From Varanus komodoensis (taxonomy: Eukaryota; Chordata; Lepidosauria; Squamata; Varanidae), in NCBI RefSeq assembly GCF_004798865.1, contig NW_025335941.1:8343052-8407051 (forward strand): DNA of 64,000 nucleotides, read 5' to 3'. Both the position numbers and the translations under genes were made by a program. The notes beneath the pieces are model-generated. The model made no database searches and was not told where the DNA came from. It saw only the letters and a list, made by a program, of their open reading frames with translations. Shown piece after piece: positions 63,070 to 64,000 of this stretch. Each line of letters starts with the position of its first letter. Positions within the stretch are counted from its first letter, which is position 1.

Positions 63070-64000
63070 CTGTAAGAAAAGAAAGTTGCGACATTCCATC
63101 ATTTCCTTGTCTTCAAGATTTAGCATATCCCACATAACACAGTGATGCAGACTTAGAATGATAAAGTATCTTTTGTGTCAGATTTCAAAATCCAATGTTA
63201 AGCAACTTGTCCCATTAGTACTGTTTAATATAGTAAAAATAAAGAACAAAGGAGAGGGTACATTTCTTCAAATCTAGCTAGTATATTCTTGAACAAACTA
63301 AGCAAATTTCAGCTTTTCCCAACTTCATTTTGCTAAGCCACAGCCTGGCTCTAGTTGATTCCAGTGCATGGCTTTGACTTTACAGAGTGCCTTTTAGCCT
63401 ACAGTTCGGCATATCTGTAGAAAGCCAGAAGCTCCATGCACTATTCACAAGAATCCAATCTCTGGTCCTGAGGCTGTGGACAGTCCTGATGTTATGAAGA
63501 TATGAAGGAACTTGGAAAATAGGACTTCTTGCTATAGAAGAAAGAATAAAGGCCTGGAACTGAAATTCACTAATATTGCTGAGTGGAAGATGTAAAAATC
63601 CTGGAATGGGGTCAACATAGGTTGAAGAGGAAAACAGCTTTTCTTGTAAATGGTGATCACCTCCAAAGAGGGCATCCTTCCTCCTGAGAAAGAAGCAAGA
63701 CTTGACTGATGGATAATTCTGTCTGTCATGTGAACAGCAAAGCCTTCTCACTTTAGGAAAATGGCTGAATTCCTGACACACAAAAGATTCAAGGAAAGAA
63801 TACTCATACCATATTTGATTAGATGCCAGATTTATCAATATAATTAATACCATCCAGGAAATGAACATGAAGTACATTTCCAATCAAGGCAAAACAAAAT
63901 TAGAAGCCTAGGATAGAAAATGTTTATACTTAATAGATATTGAACACACTGGTATTTTTGACTTCCCCTCCTTCACATCAGAGCAAAGTGCTTTCTAACT
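63070..64000 (-). other. CASK: CASK intron at window edge
   Basis: No exon recognised. Holds a 167-codon minus-strand ORF (63380-63883) without recognisable domain. The next upstream CASK exon (ending ...TQPHFM in human) is not in the window. Confidence 0.6.

Overview
This is vertebrate nuclear DNA, most likely from a squamate reptile (lizard or snake). It is AT-rich, has large introns and GT-AG splice sites, and is full of CR1 and L2-like LINE remnants, tRNA-derived SINEs with a 'CCTACCTCACAGGGTTGTTG' core, hAT and mariner MITEs, and short repeats carrying 'CAATGGG(A/G)CTTA' motifs typical of lizard genomes. The species call rests on repeat style and is an inference. The identity of the two genes is firm.

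Left part, about 1-8.3 kb, plus strand: NYX (nyctalopin), a leucine-rich-repeat synaptic protein of retinal ON bipolar cells. One large exon (6405-7801) codes for nearly the whole protein. The start codon and most of the signal peptide are expected in an upstream exon that I could not find. A possible promoter and non-coding first exon lies at about 1282-1494.

Middle part, about 8.3-23.4 kb: no gene seen. It holds a 388-bp GC-rich hAT MITE with target-site duplication, a SINE, a 5'-truncated LINE (16.9-18.0 kb), a minus-strand CR1 3' region (20.66-21.36 kb), and a short imperfect hairpin (9555-9603).

Right part, 24.2-63.1 kb, minus strand: the 3' half of CASK, a MAGUK scaffold. Thirteen coding exons were placed to the base. 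They have compatible phases and join into 488 codons plus stop. They run from the end of the second L27 domain through PDZ, SH3, HOOK and the guanylate-kinase-like domain to the C-terminus VPVSWVY. The CaMK-like domain and the rest of L27 lie beyond the right edge. Two alternative cassette exons known in mammals (23 and 12 codons) are both present. NYX and CASK are tail to tail, as on human Xp11.4. CASK introns contain MITEs, LINE and SINE remnants, microsatellites and a 100-N assembly gap (43069-43168) inside a hAT MITE, flanked on both sides by the same 46-bp perfect palindrome.

No tRNA, rRNA, CRISPR array or bacterial-type operon is present, and I recognised no retrovirus-like element. I found no convincing new biological system. 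The points most worth a second look are the NYX 5' end, the palindrome and gap, the small hairpin downstream of NYX, and the CASK cassette exons.
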